Source of the DNA: Pandoraea sp. PE-S2T-3 | GTDB taxonomy: Bacteria; Pseudomonadota; Gammaproteobacteria; Burkholderiales; Burkholderiaceae | Reading direction: 5' to 3' | DNA length: 64,000 nt | Assembly (NCBI RefSeq): GCF_002179965.1 | Contig: NZ_NGUQ01000007.1 | Span: 682,001 to 746,000, forward strand | Shown: positions 39,452 to 48,271 of the stretch, one piece after another | How the letters are laid out: each line of letters begins with the position of its first letter | Position numbering within the stretch: the first letter of the stretch is position 1 | Notes under the pieces: generated by a model | Seen by the model: only the letters and a program-made list of their open reading frames with translations | What the model was told of the DNA's origin: nothing | Database searches by the model: none | Position numbers and translations under genes: made by a program

Positions 39452-40522
39452 TTACACCGGCTGGCGCAGCTTCCGGCTGTGGCTATGCACTTCGTCGACG
39501 AGTGCCGCGACGTGATCGGGCGACGTGAACTGCGAGATGCCGTGTCCGAGATTGAAGACGTGACCCGGGGCGTTGCCGTACGCATTGAGCAGACGGCGGG
39601 CTTCGGCGCGAATGGCGTCGGGCGAGGCGAACAGCGCGGTCGGGTCGAAATTGCCTTGCAGTGCACAACGATCGCCCACGCGCTTGCGCGCCGCAGCGAG
39701 ATCGACGGTCCAGTCGAGGCCGATGGCGTCGGGGCCGGTATCGGCAATGGCTTCGAGCCACTGGCCACCGCCCTTGGTGAACACGATGTGCGGAATGCGC
39801 GCGCCGGCCCACTCACGATGCACGCCCGCGAGCGCTTTCTGCATATACGCGAGCGAGAAGCGTTGATAGAGTCCATCGGCAAGCGCTCCCCCCCAGGTGT
39901 CGAACACCATGATGGCCTGTGCGCCCGCTTCGATCTGCGCGTTCAGGTAGGCGCTGACGGCTTTGGCGTTGGTCTCGAGGATGTGCGTCATCAGGTCGGG
40001 ACGCTCGTACATCATCGTCTTGACCGTGCGGTAGTCGGCCGAGCCCGAGCCTTCGACCATGTAGCACGCCAGCGTCCACGGGCTGCCGGAGAAACCGATC
40101 AGCGGCACACGGCCTTGCAGCGCGCGGCGAATCTCGGCGACGGCGTCGAACACGTAGCGCAGGCTGTCGAGATCGGGAGCATGCAGGCGGCGCACATCGT
40201 CTTCGGTGCGTAGCGGGCGCGCAAAGCGCGGGCCTTCGCCGGCTTCGAACGACAGACCGAGGCCCATGGCGTCGGGAATGGTCAGGATGTCCGAGAAGAG
40301 GATGGCCGCGTCGAGCGGGAAGCGCTCAAGCGGCTGAAGCGTGACCTCGGTGGCGTAGGCGGGGTTCTTGGCGAGCGCCAGGAAGCTGCCGGCCTTGGCA
40401 CGGGTCGCGTTGTATTCGGGCAGGTACCGGCCCGCCTGGCGCATGAGCCAGATCGGCGTGTACTCGGTCGGCTGGCGCAGCAGGGCGCGCAGGAAAGTAT
40501 CGTTTTGCAGAGCTTGGGACAC
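39452..40522 (-). CDS. hemE: uroporphyrinogen decarboxylase
   Basis: A 356-residue haem biosynthesis enzyme that removes four acetate carboxyls from uroporphyrinogen III. It starts at a GTG (40522), giving [37 protein letters not shown], with the conserved substrate-binding [11 protein letters not shown]. Further signatures are [33 protein letters not shown] and NLGHGI near the end. No clear ribosome site precedes the GTG. The haem supply fits a genome rich in c-type cytochromes, though the gene is universal. Confidence 0.94.
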   Translation of the reverse strand: MSQALQNDTFLRALLRQPTEYTPIWLMRQAGRYLPEYNATRAKAGSFLALAKNPAYATEVTLQPLERFPLDAAILFSDILTIPDAMGLGLSFEAGEGPRFARPLRTEDDVRRLHAPDLDSLRYVFDAVAEIRRALQGRVPLIGFSGSPWTLACYMVEGSGSADYRTVKTMMYERPDLMTHILETNAKAVSAYLNAQIEAGAQAIMVFDTWGGALADGLYQRFSLAYMQKALAGVHREWAGARIPHIVFTKGGGQWLEAIADTGPDAIGLDWTVDLAAARKRVGDRCALQGNFDPTALFASPDAIRAEARRLLNAYGNAPGHVFNLGHGISQFTSPDHVAALVDEVHSHSRKLRQPV

Positions 40523-40854
40523 GTCGAGGCGGTGGTATCTGAAATTTGGGCAAGCGGCTATTTTACTCGGGTATCCGGGGCCCGGACGCTTGGGGCGCTG
40601 TTATGCCGCGCATAAGTGCCCCCGGGCGGCACATCTGTTGCGTAGCGATCGATGTCGCGGGCATGCCCCGATTGGCGGCGGCGCCCACTCTCTTTACTAT
40701 GGCGGCACACTTTGTGGCGCCGCTTCGGGAGTGACTTCGGGGCGATCCCAGAAGCATCCTCAGAAGCATGCTCAGAAGCGACCTCAGAAGTGACGCCAGG
40801 CACACGATCCGCAACAGACGGATCGCCCGGAAAGATAACGATCAGGAGACAAGC
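40523..40854. other. hemE / dehydratase divergent promoter region
   Basis: 332 bp between divergent genes. It holds the promoters of hemE (-) and of the gene at 40855 (+), a GC-rich stretch, and the 12-bp repeat array at 40749-40796. Confidence 0.6.
40749..40796. repeat. 12-bp tandem repeat, four copies
   Basis: Units starting at 40749, 40761, 40773 and 40785, each CAGAAGYRWNCT-like (copies begin CAGAAGCATC, CAGAAGCATG, CAGAAGCGAC, CAGAAGTGAC). The array ends 58 bp before the ATG at 40855, so a change in copy number would alter promoter or leader spacing. Confidence 0.85.
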
Positions 40855-41655
40855 ATGAAAGGCATGATCGCGGCCGCCTCGGTGGCCCTCATGGCAATGA
40901 CGGCGCTCGCCGCCAATACGGCACAAGCCCAGTCGGCAGGTGCCGGCGCCCCCTCACGGCTCGACGAGATCGTGAAGTCGGGCACGCTGCGGGCCTGCGC
41001 CACCGGCGACTACAAGCCCTATTCCTATAAGCGCCCGGACGGTCAGTTCGAAGGCATCGACGTGGATCTGGTCGCCTCGCTCGCGAAGTCGCTCGGCGTG
41101 AAGCCGGAAATCGTGCCGACCAGCTGGCCCAAGCTGATGGACGATTTCACGGCAGGCAAGTGCGACATCGTCGTGGGTGGGGTTTCGGTCACGCTCGACC
41201 GTGCCCGCAAGGCTTACTACAGCCGAGTGGTGATGGTGGATGGCAAGTCGCCGATCGTGCGCTGTGCCGACGTGGCGAAGTATCAGACGCTCGCCGATCT
41301 GAACAAGCCGGGCACGCGCGCCATCGCCAACCCGGGCGGCACGAACGAACGCTTTGCCCGTCAGTTCATGCCGAATGCCACGCTTACGATCTATCCGGAC
41401 AACGTGACGATCTTCCAACAGATCGCCGACGGGAAGGCCGACGTGATGGTGACCGACTCGTCGGAAACGCTGCTCCAGCACAAGCTGAATCCGGCGCTCT
41501 GCCCGGTGAACCCCGACAAGCCGCTGCAATTCGGCGAGAAAGCCTACCTGCTGCCGCGTGGCGACGACGTGTTCAAGAACTACGTCGATCAGTGGCTGAA
41601 TCTCGCCCAGAAGACCGGCGAATATCAGGCGGTGGTGGATAAGTGGCTGAAGTGA
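40855..41655 (+). CDS. probable periplasmic cyclohexadienyl dehydratase (PheC-like, solute-binding fold)
   Basis: A 266-residue protein with a signal peptide ending about NTAQA. It has the amino-acid binding protein fold, but the sequence is closer to PheC: TGDYKPYSYKRPDGQFEG, PTSWPKLMDDF, ANPGGTNERFARQF, PDNVTIFQQIADGKADVMVTD, FGEKAYLLPRGD and YVDQWL. Glu 204 (TDSSETLLQ) sits where PheC has its catalytic acid. PheC turns prephenate or arogenate into phenylpyruvate or phenylalanine. No ABC permease or ATPase adjoins. A plain solute-binding protein remains possible. AGGAGACAAGC precedes the ATG. Confidence 0.75.
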   Translation: MKGMIAAASVALMAMTALAANTAQAQSAGAGAPSRLDEIVKSGTLRACATGDYKPYSYKRPDGQFEGIDVDLVASLAKSLGVKPEIVPTSWPKLMDDFTAGKCDIVVGGVSVTLDRARKAYYSRVVMVDGKSPIVRCADVAKYQTLADLNKPGTRAIANPGGTNERFARQFMPNATLTIYPDNVTIFQQIADGKADVMVTDSSETLLQHKLNPALCPVNPDKPLQFGEKAYLLPRGDDVFKNYVDQWLNLAQKTGEYQAVVDKWLK

Positions 41656-41663
41656 GCTGATTC

Positions 41664-41688
41664 GGCGGGCTTTTTCTGCCCGCCTTTT
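41664..41688 (+). terminator. intrinsic terminator after the dehydratase gene
   Basis: GGCGGGC (41664-41670) / GCCCGCC (41678-41684), 7-base loop TTTTTCT, followed by T4. It also separates the gene from the converging esterase. Confidence 0.9.
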
Positions 41689-41696
41689 CCATCCGC

Positions 41697-42629
41697 TTAA
41701 CCCAGCCAGTCGCGCAGACGCTGTGCGGCGTCGTGCATCACGAGTCTCGCCTGCGGCACATACGGTTGCAGGCGAGCGAAACTGTGGGTCAATCCTGCGG
41801 CTTCGATCACCTCCGCCCGGCCACCCGATTGCGCAACGAAGTGCGCGTACTCGACCGCTTCGTCATGCAGCGGGTCGTACTCGGCGGCAATGACCAACGT
41901 GTTCGGCAGCGGATGCTTGGGGGCCTCGGCCGTCAGGTTGACGCGCACGTCGCTTTCCTTCGGCTCGGTGCCGTTCAGGAACTGCTTCCAGTACCAGCGC
42001 ATTTCGTCCCGGGTCAAACCGACGCCGTCCGCCAGACGCTCGTAACTCGGGGTGTCGAATCGATACTGCACCACCGGATAGATCAACAACTGCGCACCCA
42101 CGACGCCCGGGTGCTGGTCGTTGAACCACGCTGCCGCCTGCGCCGCCAGATGCCCGCCGGCACTGTCGCCTGCGACCGCCAGACGATCCGGTGACACGCC
42201 GAGCCGCACGCGCTGCTCCGCCGCCCACGCCAGCGCCTCGCGGGCATCGTCGACCGGGGCCGGGAACGAATGCTCCGGCGCCAGCCGGTAATCGACGCTC
42301 AACACGGCGACATCGCCATCCTGCGCAAGAAACGCGGCCATCGTGCCGTGCGTATCCACGTCACCAACGACCCAGCCGCCGCCATGGAAGAACACGACGA
42401 GCGGCACTTCACGCCCGACCGGACGGTAGAGCCGTGCACGCAAACTGCGACCGGGCAACGGAATCTCGAAGGTCTCGCTGCGCAAGGCGGCGGGCAACGG
42501 GCGCAGCGCCTCGTTGGCCACGGTAGCGAAGCGGGCACGGATTTCCTGCGGACTGGCGGACCCCGGCAGCGCAGGATACTTGCGCGCCATCAGGTCGTAG
42601 TAGGCAAGCAGATCGGCATCGATGGTCAT
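41697..42629 (-). CDS. alpha/beta hydrolase, HSL-type esterase/lipase
   Basis: A 310-residue carboxylesterase of the hormone-sensitive-lipase group. The oxyanion-hole motif HGGGW is at 82-86 and the nucleophile elbow GDSAGG puts the Ser at 156; DYRLAPEHSFPAPVDD follows the oxyanion loop as usual. The Asp and His of the triad fit AAEYDPLHDE and GLTHSF near the end. The start MTIDADLLAYYDLM is the first ATG with a domain-length product. Substrate unknown; likely short-chain esters. Confidence 0.88.
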   Translation of the reverse strand: MTIDADLLAYYDLMARKYPALPGSASPQEIRARFATVANEALRPLPAALRSETFEIPLPGRSLRARLYRPVGREVPLVVFFHGGGWVVGDVDTHGTMAAFLAQDGDVAVLSVDYRLAPEHSFPAPVDDAREALAWAAEQRVRLGVSPDRLAVAGDSAGGHLAAQAAAWFNDQHPGVVGAQLLIYPVVQYRFDTPSYERLADGVGLTRDEMRWYWKQFLNGTEPKESDVRVNLTAEAPKHPLPNTLVIAAEYDPLHDEAVEYAHFVAQSGGRAEVIEAAGLTHSFARLQPYVPQARLVMHDAAQRLRDWLG

Positions 42630-42706
42630 GGCAGCGGACAGTGTGTGGAGTGAACGGGCGGGCGCTCGTGTGGCGTCTGGGTGACTCTTTCGTCGTCTTA
42701 CTGGGG

Positions 42707-43162
42707 CTATGACTGACCTGCGCCAAGCATCTGCCAGCGCTGGTGTTCGATCTTGACGCAGCGATCCATCACGACATCGAGTCCGGCCGCCAATGCCGCG
42801 GCGGCCGCGTCGTCGTTCTCGATACCCAACTGCATCCACAAACTGTTGGCGCCGATGGCGACGGCTTCCTCCGCAATGGGCGGGATGTCGGCGCTACGCC
42901 GGAAACAGTCGACCATCTGAATCTGCACCCCTTCGGTGCGTAACGCATCGGCCGCCTCGGTGAGGCTGGCGTACACGGTCTCGCCCAGAATGGGCTCGCC
43001 GCTGTCGGCTGCCTGCGGGTTGACCGGCACGATGCGGTACCCGTGCTGCTGCATATAGCGCGAAGTGGTGAAGCTCGGGCGGTCAGGCCGCGGCGATAAG
43101 CCCACCACCGCGATGACGCGGTCGCGCGCAAGGATCTGTGCCAGTCGTTCGATGGTTTCCAT
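42707..43162 (-). CDS. CoA-binding protein (YccU-like)
   Basis: A 151-residue Rossmann-type CoA-binding domain protein. The pattern AVVGLSPRPDRPSFTTSRYMQQHGYRIVPVNP is the nucleotide/CoA loop, followed by GETVYASLTEA, the VDCFRRSADIPPIAEEAVAIGA stretch and MDRCVKIEHQR at the end, all typical of the YccU group. The physiological role is unknown. It lies 77 bp upstream of the esterase gene on the same strand and may share a transcript. Confidence 0.88.
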   Translation of the reverse strand: METIERLAQILARDRVIAVVGLSPRPDRPSFTTSRYMQQHGYRIVPVNPQAADSGEPILGETVYASLTEAADALRTEGVQIQMVDCFRRSADIPPIAEEAVAIGANSLWMQLGIENDDAAAAALAAGLDVVMDRCVKIEHQRWQMLGAGQS

Positions 43163-43919
43163 GCGGGGTCGGCCGGTCCGGCCGGTGAGTCAACGGTTGG
43201 ACTGCGAATTGGGATGGCGTTCTATGCTGCCACGCACAAAGACCGAACTTAGCACATTGACGCGCAGGACGTGAAACCGGGGCTGGCGACTGCCGAGAGG
43301 GGCGGCATCATTCGGAGACGTTGCCGACTGGTGATCGGGGATGACGCACTATTAGATGAGTTACTCAGGACGACGAATCAAGTGGCGAATTCGGTGTTAC
43401 GCGTCAAACGCTTGCCGGACAAGGAGAGTGATGCCCGTTTTCGAGGCGTTTTCGGGCCGAGGTGTTACAACCTGAAACACTTTGTTACCCCTCGCCTCAG
43501 ACGTTTCAACCACAATGCATCTCAACGCTGAAGTGCTTATCCCCCGGTAACACGGCAGCGCGACTGTATCGGCAACGAGCGTCCCCCGGCGCGATTTGCA
43601 AGCTGGTTCGATACAGTGCTCCGAATCTGGTCTCCTCGCGCTAACCCCGTAGCGTGTGGTTTTGGCGGGCCCAAGTGTCCCGCCATTTTTTTGTCCGAAA
43701 CGTCCTACATCTTTTCTCACCCGTTCTCCGACACACACGTAAAACACGTGGGTACGCGATCGTCTCGATGCGCTGAATTGCGTCATGCAAACGGTTTCTT
43801 TTGCCCTCGCTGTCATCGCGCGTCACAGAAATGCTTCGCCATCCGAGTGAAATTCGGAAATCGATTTATCCCTGCGTAATTTGTCGAACAAGTCGTTGGC
43901 TGCGTCGCCGGTGGCTTCG
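43163..43919. other. 757-bp gene-poor region with an orphan terminator
   Basis: No convincing protein gene. The sequence is visibly less GC-rich than its neighbours (for example 43330-43400 and 43690-43760). It ends, on the + strand, with an intrinsic terminator at 43663-43692 that no known gene explains, so an RNA gene upstream of it is possible. Confidence 0.55.
43663..43692 (+). terminator. orphan intrinsic terminator
   Basis: TGGCGGG (43663-43669) / CCCGCCA (43679-43685), 9-base loop, then T7: a textbook terminator. No rightward gene precedes it within the window's gene set, and the next gene to the right is on the other strand. Confidence 0.85.
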
Positions 43920-44711
43920 TCAGCGCGCGGCACTGCGCAACCACGGTTTGAGCCAGCCAAGGCCCGCACGCGTTTCGCCCTGCGGACGATATTCGCAACC
44001 GATCCAGCCCGCGTAACCCAGTTCATCCAGCAACCGGAAGAGGAAGGGATAGTTGACTTCGCCGGTGTCGGGTTCATGCCGCGCAGGCACGCCCGCGACC
44101 TGCACATGCCCGATATTCGCGATGTGCTGGCGCAACTTCATCGCGAGGTCGCCTTCGACGATCTGGCAGTGATACGCGTCGAACTGCACTTTGAGGTTGC
44201 TGGCGCCGACTTCCTGACGAATGGCTTGCGCCTGATCCTGTCGGTTGAGGAAGTAGCGCGGGAAGTCGCGCGGATTGATCGGCTCGATGAGAATGGTCAC
44301 GCCGTGAGCGGCCGCTTGTTCGGCGGCATAGGCTAGGTTGTCCAGATAGACGGCCCGGCATTGCTCGGGCGACTGCGAAGCATCGGGGCAGCCCGCCATC
44401 ACGTGCAACTGGCGGCAACCGAGCGTGTCGGCGTAGTCGAGCGCGAGTTCGAGTCCGTCACGAAACTGCGCTTCGCGTCCGGGCAGCGCGGCGAGACCGC
44501 GCTCGCCGCTGGCCCAGTCGCCACCCGGGGTATTGAAGAGCACCTGCGTGAGGCCGGCGTCGTCGAGTCGCGCGCGCACCTCGTTGGCGGGGTGCTCATA
44601 AGGAAACAGGCATTCCACCCCACGGAAGCCATCGGCGGCGGCCTCGCGGAAACGTTCCAGAAACGGGACTTCCTGATAAAGCAGGGTCAGGTTCGCGGCA
44701 AATCGCGGCAT
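43920..44711 (-). CDS. hyi: hydroxypyruvate isomerase family protein
   Basis: A 263-residue TIM-barrel isomerase of the Hyi/OtnI group. Family features include [68 protein letters not shown] with the conserved Glu/Asp region, and [13 protein letters not shown] with further metal ligands. It interconverts hydroxypyruvate and tartronate semialdehyde in the glyoxylate/glycerate pathway. No glyoxylate carboligase or tartronate reductase gene adjoins. GGAGAG lies before the ATG. Confidence 0.9.
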   Translation of the reverse strand: MPRFAANLTLLYQEVPFLERFREAAADGFRGVECLFPYEHPANEVRARLDDAGLTQVLFNTPGGDWASGERGLAALPGREAQFRDGLELALDYADTLGCRQLHVMAGCPDASQSPEQCRAVYLDNLAYAAEQAAAHGVTILIEPINPRDFPRYFLNRQDQAQAIRQEVGASNLKVQFDAYHCQIVEGDLAMKLRQHIANIGHVQVAGVPARHEPDTGEVNYPFLFRLLDELGYAGWIGCEYRPQGETRAGLGWLKPWLRSAAR

Positions 44712-44761
44712 GGTCAGACTCTCCGTCGCGTGAAGCGGATGGGCATATGCCCGTCACGATA

Positions 44762-45292
44762 TCACTGGCCGTCGACCTGAGGCGCGGCCACGCTGCGAAC
44801 CTGAAACCGTCCGTCATTATTGAAAAGCCATGTCTCGACGGCGCGCACCCGGCCGCTGCTGTCGACCAGTGCGCGGCTCGGCGCCGGCAACGGACTCGCC
44901 CGGCGCAAGCTCGCCACCGCAATGCGCTCGGCCTCGTGATCGCCGTTGCTGCGATACAGCAGCACTTGCGTGATGTTGCCGTTGCGATCGACCCAGTATT
45001 CCAGCGACACGACGGAGCGCAGCATCGGCTGCGGATTGCCCGGGGTGATCTGTTTCGCGTTGACTTCGGTCACGCGCTGCGCGGCGGCGATCTTGTATTG
45101 ATCGAGCGCGGTGAGCGGCACGTTGCCGGGCGTGAAGTCGAGGACGAGTGGCGACTTGGGGGCGAAATCGGGATTGGCGCAACTGGCCAGCATTGCGAGG
45201 CTGCCGATCAGGCTGGCCATCAGTCCGCTTCCGGAGGCCAGCCGGGAGGCTGCGCGAACGCGACGCGCATTAGGAGAGGATTCGGTTTTCAT
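44762..45292 (-). CDS. lipoprotein with a TonB C-terminal-like domain
   Basis: A 176-residue protein from ATG 45292 (AGGAGACGCCC upstream). A basic Ser/Arg-rich N-terminus is followed by a hydrophobic stretch and lipobox LASC, Cys 38. The rest, including VVSLEYWVDRNGNITQVLLYRSNGD, ERIAVASLRRASPLP and WLFNNDGRFQVR, resembles the C-terminal domain of TonB-type energy transducers, but without the usual membrane anchor and Pro-rich spacer. It might bind an outer-membrane receptor or be a standalone fold. Partner unknown; it lies 50 bp upstream of hyi's start on the same strand. Confidence 0.7.
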   Translation of the reverse strand: MKTESSPNARRVRAASRLASGSGLMASLIGSLAMLASCANPDFAPKSPLVLDFTPGNVPLTALDQYKIAAAQRVTEVNAKQITPGNPQPMLRSVVSLEYWVDRNGNITQVLLYRSNGDHEAERIAVASLRRASPLPAPSRALVDSSGRVRAVETWLFNNDGRFQVRSVAAPQVDGQ

Positions 45293-45431
45293 GGGCGTCT
45301 CCTGCCAGATCAGCGACGCTTCTTTGTCTTGCCACGTCCTGCTATCCGGTGGCCGCCGCAAACGCGATATTCAAACCTCGAAGCCCGCGACGGCCACCGT
45401 GAATCACCTGCGGTCTTGCCTAGTGTCTTGC

Positions 45432-46679
45432 CTAGTGCGGCCGGGTACCGAACGACCAGTTCGGCATCAGTGTGTTGGACGGCAGATTCTCATCCTGCAA
45501 TTTGCGCGCCGTCTCGATGCCGGCGACCGGCAACCCGGTCGGATCGAGCAACCCGATCTGCACGAGCACGCTCGCCTGATCCCAATAGATATGTTCGTGT
45601 TCGAGCTTGCCGCCCCGGAATCGCACGATGGCCACCAGCGGAATCTCGACACGGCGCCCGGTCGGTGCCACACCCGGCAGCATCCAGTCGACCGGCGTCG
45701 TGTGCGTGAAGCAGAACAGCAGCTCATCGACCAGTTGCGTCGCGCCGATGGTGCGCGAGATCGGCACCAGCTTGGTATCCGGCGGGTTGCTGTTGACGAA
45801 GTGATTGCGATAGAAGTGCGCGAGTTGCTGATGGCCGACCCCGCCCGTCATCGTCGGGATGTGATTGACGTAGGGCTCGTCGACCATGGTCTTCATCAGC
45901 GGATCGATCTCGCGGATGGCGAATTCGTACGCGCAGTGCGTTTCCCACAGGGAGGCGAAATCGAAATGCGGACCGATGACCCGGCGCAATGCGCCGATGG
46001 TTCGCTGGTGCGCAAGCTGGTTCGCCGACCGGTTGAAGTGTTCGCCGGGCCGGGCAAATGCGTGATCGGCGTCGGGGTACGTATAGAGGGTGACGTTGGG
46101 GTGTTCGCCCAACTGAGCATTGAGCGTCTCGCGAACCTCGGCCGGGGCATATTTGTCGAGTTCGGCAATATGCAGCACGAGCGGCGGATGGTCGCCGGCG
46201 AGTTCTTCCACATGCTGCTCCAGCCCGACGCCGTAGTAACCCACGGCGACATCGGCGCTGGTGCGCGTGACGGACAATGCGGCGAGTTTGCCGCCCAGAC
46301 AATAGCCGACCACACCGACACCGCCCACGCATTCGGGCAGCGCGCGCACGGCATCGACGGTCGCACCCACGTCTTCCATGCCGAGATCGACGTCGAAACT
46401 CTGGAACAGCGCAAACGCCCGCTGCCAGCCACCCGGTGAGTAGTCGAGTTCGATGCCCGGCTCGATGCGCCAGAACAGGTCGGGGGCCAGTACGACGTAG
46501 CCCTCTTCGGCGTAGCGGTCGGCAAGTTCGCGAATGTGCGCGTTCACGCCGAAAATCTCCTGACATAGCACCAGGCCCGGGCCCTTGTTGTTGCCGCCCT
46601 TGCTCGCGTCGGGTAAGGCGAGATACGCCTGAAAGGTCTTGCCGTCGCGCGACTCGATGCTGATGAAGCGTCCTGCCAT
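45432..46679 (-). CDS. dienelactone hydrolase fused to an NTF2/SnoaL-like domain
   Basis: A 415-residue two-domain protein. Residues 1 to about 235 are a dienelactone hydrolase: VLCQEIFGVNAHIRELADRYAEEGYVVLAPDLF, nucleophile Cys 127 in GYCLGG, and a DADHAF site for the catalytic His. Residues about 250-400 look like an NTF2/SnoaL-like fold (YEFAIREIDPLMKTMVDEPYVNHIPT, VPISRTIGATQLVDELLF, GRRVEIPLVAIVRFRGGKLEHEHIYWDQAS). The natural substrate is unknown. The fusion is not broken: one uninterrupted frame with a good ribosome site (AGGAGACAGTGAC). Confidence 0.85.
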   Translation of the reverse strand: MAGRFISIESRDGKTFQAYLALPDASKGGNNKGPGLVLCQEIFGVNAHIRELADRYAEEGYVVLAPDLFWRIEPGIELDYSPGGWQRAFALFQSFDVDLGMEDVGATVDAVRALPECVGGVGVVGYCLGGKLAALSVTRTSADVAVGYYGVGLEQHVEELAGDHPPLVLHIAELDKYAPAEVRETLNAQLGEHPNVTLYTYPDADHAFARPGEHFNRSANQLAHQRTIGALRRVIGPHFDFASLWETHCAYEFAIREIDPLMKTMVDEPYVNHIPTMTGGVGHQQLAHFYRNHFVNSNPPDTKLVPISRTIGATQLVDELLFCFTHTTPVDWMLPGVAPTGRRVEIPLVAIVRFRGGKLEHEHIYWDQASVLVQIGLLDPTGLPVAGIETARKLQDENLPSNTLMPNWSFGTRPH

Positions 46680-47031
46680 GTCACTGTCTCCTGAGGGGCC
46701 GGATCGTGCCGCAGACAGCGCTCATCGCCTAGCTTAGGCGGTGCACGCACGCTGCGCCGCGCGGTAAACCCGCAGCGGTGCGGCCGGGCGCGCAACCATG
46801 CCTGTCAGAGGCAAGGGCCGGGCGCTGCCGTCGGTTCGATACGCGGACATTACGGTGAAGTTGCGAGGTAATGATCGGGTGAAGCGGATCAGGTGATTCC
46901 GATTAGGTATTGCGGGTCAGTTACTGGGTCTGTGCTGTGACCTCAGTAGCGGCATTCGACGATACCATGCATACTCGGAGCGCACGTTCGAAGGGTGAAC
47001 GTTTGCCTGTTTTTGACGCATTGGAGTGTCC
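46680..47031. other. intergenic promoter region
   Basis: 352 bp between the divergent hydrolase-fusion and arsenate-reductase-family genes. I see no gene, terminator or repeat in it. Confidence 0.5.
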
Positions 47032-47388
47032 ATGATTACCGTGTATCACAACCCGCGCTGCTCGAAGTCGCGCGAAGCGCTGGCGCTGGTGGAAGGCTCG
47101 CCGGCCGTGGGCGGCAGCGATCTGCAAATCATCGAATATCTGAAGACACCGCCGAAGGCGGCAGAACTCAAGCGCCTGCAAAAACTGCTGGGCGTGCCCG
47201 TGCGCGAAATGATTCGCAGCAACGAGACGGAGTACACGGAGTTGGGGCTGTCGGACAAGGAGTTGACCGACGATGAGTTGCTGGCGGCGATCGCGAAGCA
47301 TCCGAAGCTGCTGCAACGTCCCATCGTCGTCAACGGCGACAAGGCCGTGATCGCTCGTCCGCCGGAACTGGCGAACGAGGTGCTGTAA
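47032..47388 (+). CDS. arsC: arsenate reductase (glutaredoxin) family protein
   Basis: A 118-residue protein from the ATG at 47032 (TTGGAG before it; an in-frame GTG lies two codons upstream). MITVYHNPRCSKSREAL puts the catalytic Cys at residue 10, and the RxxRxxE-like RLQKLLGVPVREMIRSNE stretch and LLQRPIVVNGDKAVIARPPE fit ArsC. It would reduce arsenate with glutathione/glutaredoxin. No arsB or arsR adjoins, so a housekeeping YfgD-like function is also possible. Confidence 0.88.
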   Translation: MITVYHNPRCSKSREALALVEGSPAVGGSDLQIIEYLKTPPKAAELKRLQKLLGVPVREMIRSNETEYTELGLSDKELTDDELLAAIAKHPKLLQRPIVVNGDKAVIARPPELANEVL

Positions 47389-47415
47389 GCGAGATTTAAG
47401 GACGAGGTGTCTTAG

Positions 47416-47442
47416 GTCAGCTAAGTCAGCTAAGTCAGCTAA
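47416..47442. repeat. 9-bp tandem repeat, three copies
   Basis: Three perfect copies of GTCAGCTAA at 47416-47424, 47425-47433 and 47434-47442, followed by a degenerate fourth and a run of Gs, between the converging arsC and exonuclease genes. Confidence 0.85.
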
Positions 47443-47491
47443 GTCGGCAGGAGGGGGGGGCGAGGCCCCCGCAGTGCGACGGCGCAATGGC

Positions 47492-48271
47492 TCAACGTTG
47501 CGCCGTACTGTCCTTCTCCGGGCCCGCCTCGGCGGCCGGGGCTTCGGTCGATTCAGCCGCCGCCGCCACTGTCGCTGTCGCCGCTTGTGCCGCCGCCGAA
47601 CCGAACACCGGCTTGTCGGCATTGGCCGTCAACCCGGCGCCCTGCCATTCGGGCAAAGCGGCCAGCGTCTTCTGCTGTTCGCGCAACTCCGCCAGCATGT
47701 TGCAGAAGAGGGCGCCCTGTTCGAGCGCGTCGTCGAGCGCCACGTGCGTGTGCGGCAGCGGGTCGAGCCACACCTGCGGCAAACGCGGTTTGATGCACTT
47801 GCGATACGGCATGCCCGTCATCGCGAACGCCAGCGTCTTGATGTCGAGCGCCGACCACGAGAACGGGCAACGGCCGACAAAACGCATCATGTACCAGAAC
47901 ATGAACGTGAAATCGAACCCCGCCGGGTAGGCGACGAACACGGGCTTGCCCGGCAGCTTCTCGACCCACTTCACGTACGCCTTCAGCGCCTTGGCCGGAT
48001 CTTCCGGATCGATGCGGCAGGCCGCCCACGCTTCGGGTTCGGTCTTCCACCACTTCATCGTGAGCGGATGGCCCTTGGCATCGGGCAAAAATTCCAGATT
48101 CGCGCTGAAGGTGCCGATGAGCTCCTTGTCGGCCGTGTAGGCCGCCGAGGCAAAGCTCAGCATCGAGTGCGGGCCGGGAATCGGGCCGTCGGCCTCGACG
48201 TCGGTGCTGACAAAAATTTCTTCGTCGACGGGGATGATGCGCGACGGCACGCGGGAGACGGTGGTGCTCAT
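47492..48271 (-). CDS. 3'-5' exonuclease, DEDD family
   Basis: A 259-residue protein. The first acidic motif is [11 protein letters not shown] (Asp and Glu), the second [15 protein letters not shown], and the third [11 protein letters not shown] with the His of a DEDDh-type active site. The last 40 residues are a low-complexity Ala/Thr/Pro tail. Substrate could be RNA or DNA. Its ATG overlaps the stop of the metallo-hydrolase gene (ATGA at 48271-48268), so the two are translated together. Confidence 0.8.
   Translation of the reverse strand: MSTTVSRVPSRIIPVDEEIFVSTDVEADGPIPGPHSMLSFASAAYTADKELIGTFSANLEFLPDAKGHPLTMKWWKTEPEAWAACRIDPEDPAKALKAYVKWVEKLPGKPVFVAYPAGFDFTFMFWYMMRFVGRCPFSWSALDIKTLAFAMTGMPYRKCIKPRLPQVWLDPLPHTHVALDDALEQGALFCNMLAELREQQKTLAALPEWQGAGLTANADKPVFGSAAAQAATATVAAAAESTEAPAAEAGPEKDSTAQR

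Noticed and set aside
43271-43531. 86-codon GTG-initiated frame in the gene-poor region
   Set aside because: Composition looks random, no ribosome site is clear, and the frame ends well before the orphan terminator; not supported as a gene.
43397-43816. 139-codon minus-strand frame opposite the orphan terminator
   Set aside because: High Arg/Thr content without domains or a start signal; likely an antisense shadow of non-coding DNA.
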